Below, in pieces: positions 5,495-5,811 of a stretch of 5,811 nt of DNA. A model generated the notes under the pieces. That model had not been told where the DNA came from. It did not search any database and was given only the letters and a program-made list of their open reading frames with translations. The stretch is from Synechococcus sp. HW_metabat.21 (GTDB lineage: Bacteria; Cyanobacteriota; Cyanobacteriia; PCC-6307; Cyanobiaceae), in NCBI GenBank assembly GCA_018623875.1, contig JAAZUZ010000109.1, positions 1-5,811 on the forward strand, given 5' to 3'. Both the position numbers and the translations under genes were made by a program. Numbering within the stretch: the first letter of the stretch is position 1; the number at the start of each line of letters is the position of its first letter.

Positions 5495-5811
5495 TCACGC
5501 GCGCAGGCTCGCCTTGAGGCGTCTCATGAGTTCCTGAATGGCTGGAGCCTCCACAAGGTCTCGGCGCAGGACGGCACAACACGGTTGCGCTGCAGGGGTG
5601 ATGAACAGCAGGCAGGCCAATGGGCTTGAGGCTGGGACGACCGGAGGCTTGTTCAGCACGGCGAGATCCACAAGCCGGTCCTCAATCAGCTCTGGCAGGC
5701 GCTCCGGTCGGTGGCATTTCTCCAGAGGGATCGCGGGGGGTAATCCAGCTGGATCCTTGGCGTTGCTCAGGACGTTCAGCCATCGTTGGCACCCGGGTGT
5801 CAGGGCCAGAC
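5495..5811 (-). CDS. C-terminal part of an unrecognised protein, 5' end outside the window
   Basis: On the minus strand one frame is open from the window edge to TGA at 5495-5497, giving 104 residues. It reads with plausible protein-like character: PGCQRWLNVLSNAKDPAGL near the edge, then LPELIEDRLVDLAVLNKPP, a hydrophobic LACLLFITPAAQPCCAVL segment, and an amphipathic end (AIQELMRRLKASLRA). Five cysteines are present, two of them adjacent. The alternation of an acidic 'DRLVDLAVL' strand, a hydrophobic strand and a closing helix faintly recalls the end of a bilobal substrate-binding or LysR-type effector domain, but this is weak and I assign no function. Its stop lies 30 bp before the small membrane-protein gene and in the same frame, so it probably heads, or belongs to, that operon. 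The absence of stops over 312 bases is only moderate evidence in GC-rich DNA. Confidence 0.65.
   Translation of the reverse strand, partial: LALTPGCQRWLNVLSNAKDPAGLPPAIPLEKCHRPERLPELIEDRLVDLAVLNKPPVVPASSPLACLLFITPAAQPCCAVLRRDLVEAPAIQELMRRLKASLRA

Noticed and set aside
5153..5629. 158-codon plus-strand frame over the small membrane protein and the partial right-hand gene
   Set aside because: It crosses the starts and ends of three minus-strand genes whose products look more protein-like, and no domain is visible in it.
1..5811. tRNA, rRNA, CRISPR, transposase, phage attachment site or defence system
   Set aside because: I read both strands and found no direct-repeat array, no transposase or integrase motif, no tRNA-like cloverleaf and no compositional break that would support any of these.

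Overview
The window looks like chromosomal DNA from a GC-rich cyanobacterium, most probably the marine or brackish picocyanobacterial group (Synechococcus/Cyanobium). The reasons are a DUF3747-type domain, which as I recall is essentially cyanobacterial, a HIP1 octamer, a cyanobacterial-style ALDH3-family aldehyde dehydrogenase, very tight gene packing, and starts that lack clear Shine-Dalgarno sequences. The assignment rests on recalled family patterns, not on a database search.

Left part, + strand (2-2150): the 3' end of an unrecognised, cysteine-free, mostly helical protein is followed after 10 bp by recQ, a compact RecQ helicase with a complete helicase core and zinc site. The spacing suggests one transcript.

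Middle: recQ meets the next gene head-on. The two TGA stop codons abut with no spacer, forming TGATCA, and a perfect 7-bp hairpin lies just past the recQ stop, inside the last codons of the opposing gene.

Right part, - strand (5811 down to 2151), in transcription order: the C-terminal end of an unrecognised protein (5495-5811), a 78-residue two-helix membrane protein, an ALDH3-type aldehyde dehydrogenase, and an exported protein with three LysM repeats, a DUF3747-type domain and an uncharacterised C-terminal domain. The first three are about 30 bp apart and look like an operon. The LysM gene follows after 85 bp that hold a candidate promoter of its own, so it may be partly independent.

Functionally the window combines DNA repair (RecQ), probable fatty-aldehyde or apocarotenal detoxification (ALDH), and an envelope protein that probably binds peptidoglycan. 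I see no mobile element, CRISPR array, tRNA, rRNA or defence system, and no clear new multi-gene system. The points most worth following are the orphan C-terminal domain of the LysM protein, the small membrane protein with its overlapping upstream mini-ORF, the orphan gene paired with recQ, and the zero-spacer convergent junction. No stretch over 300 bases lacks a gene.
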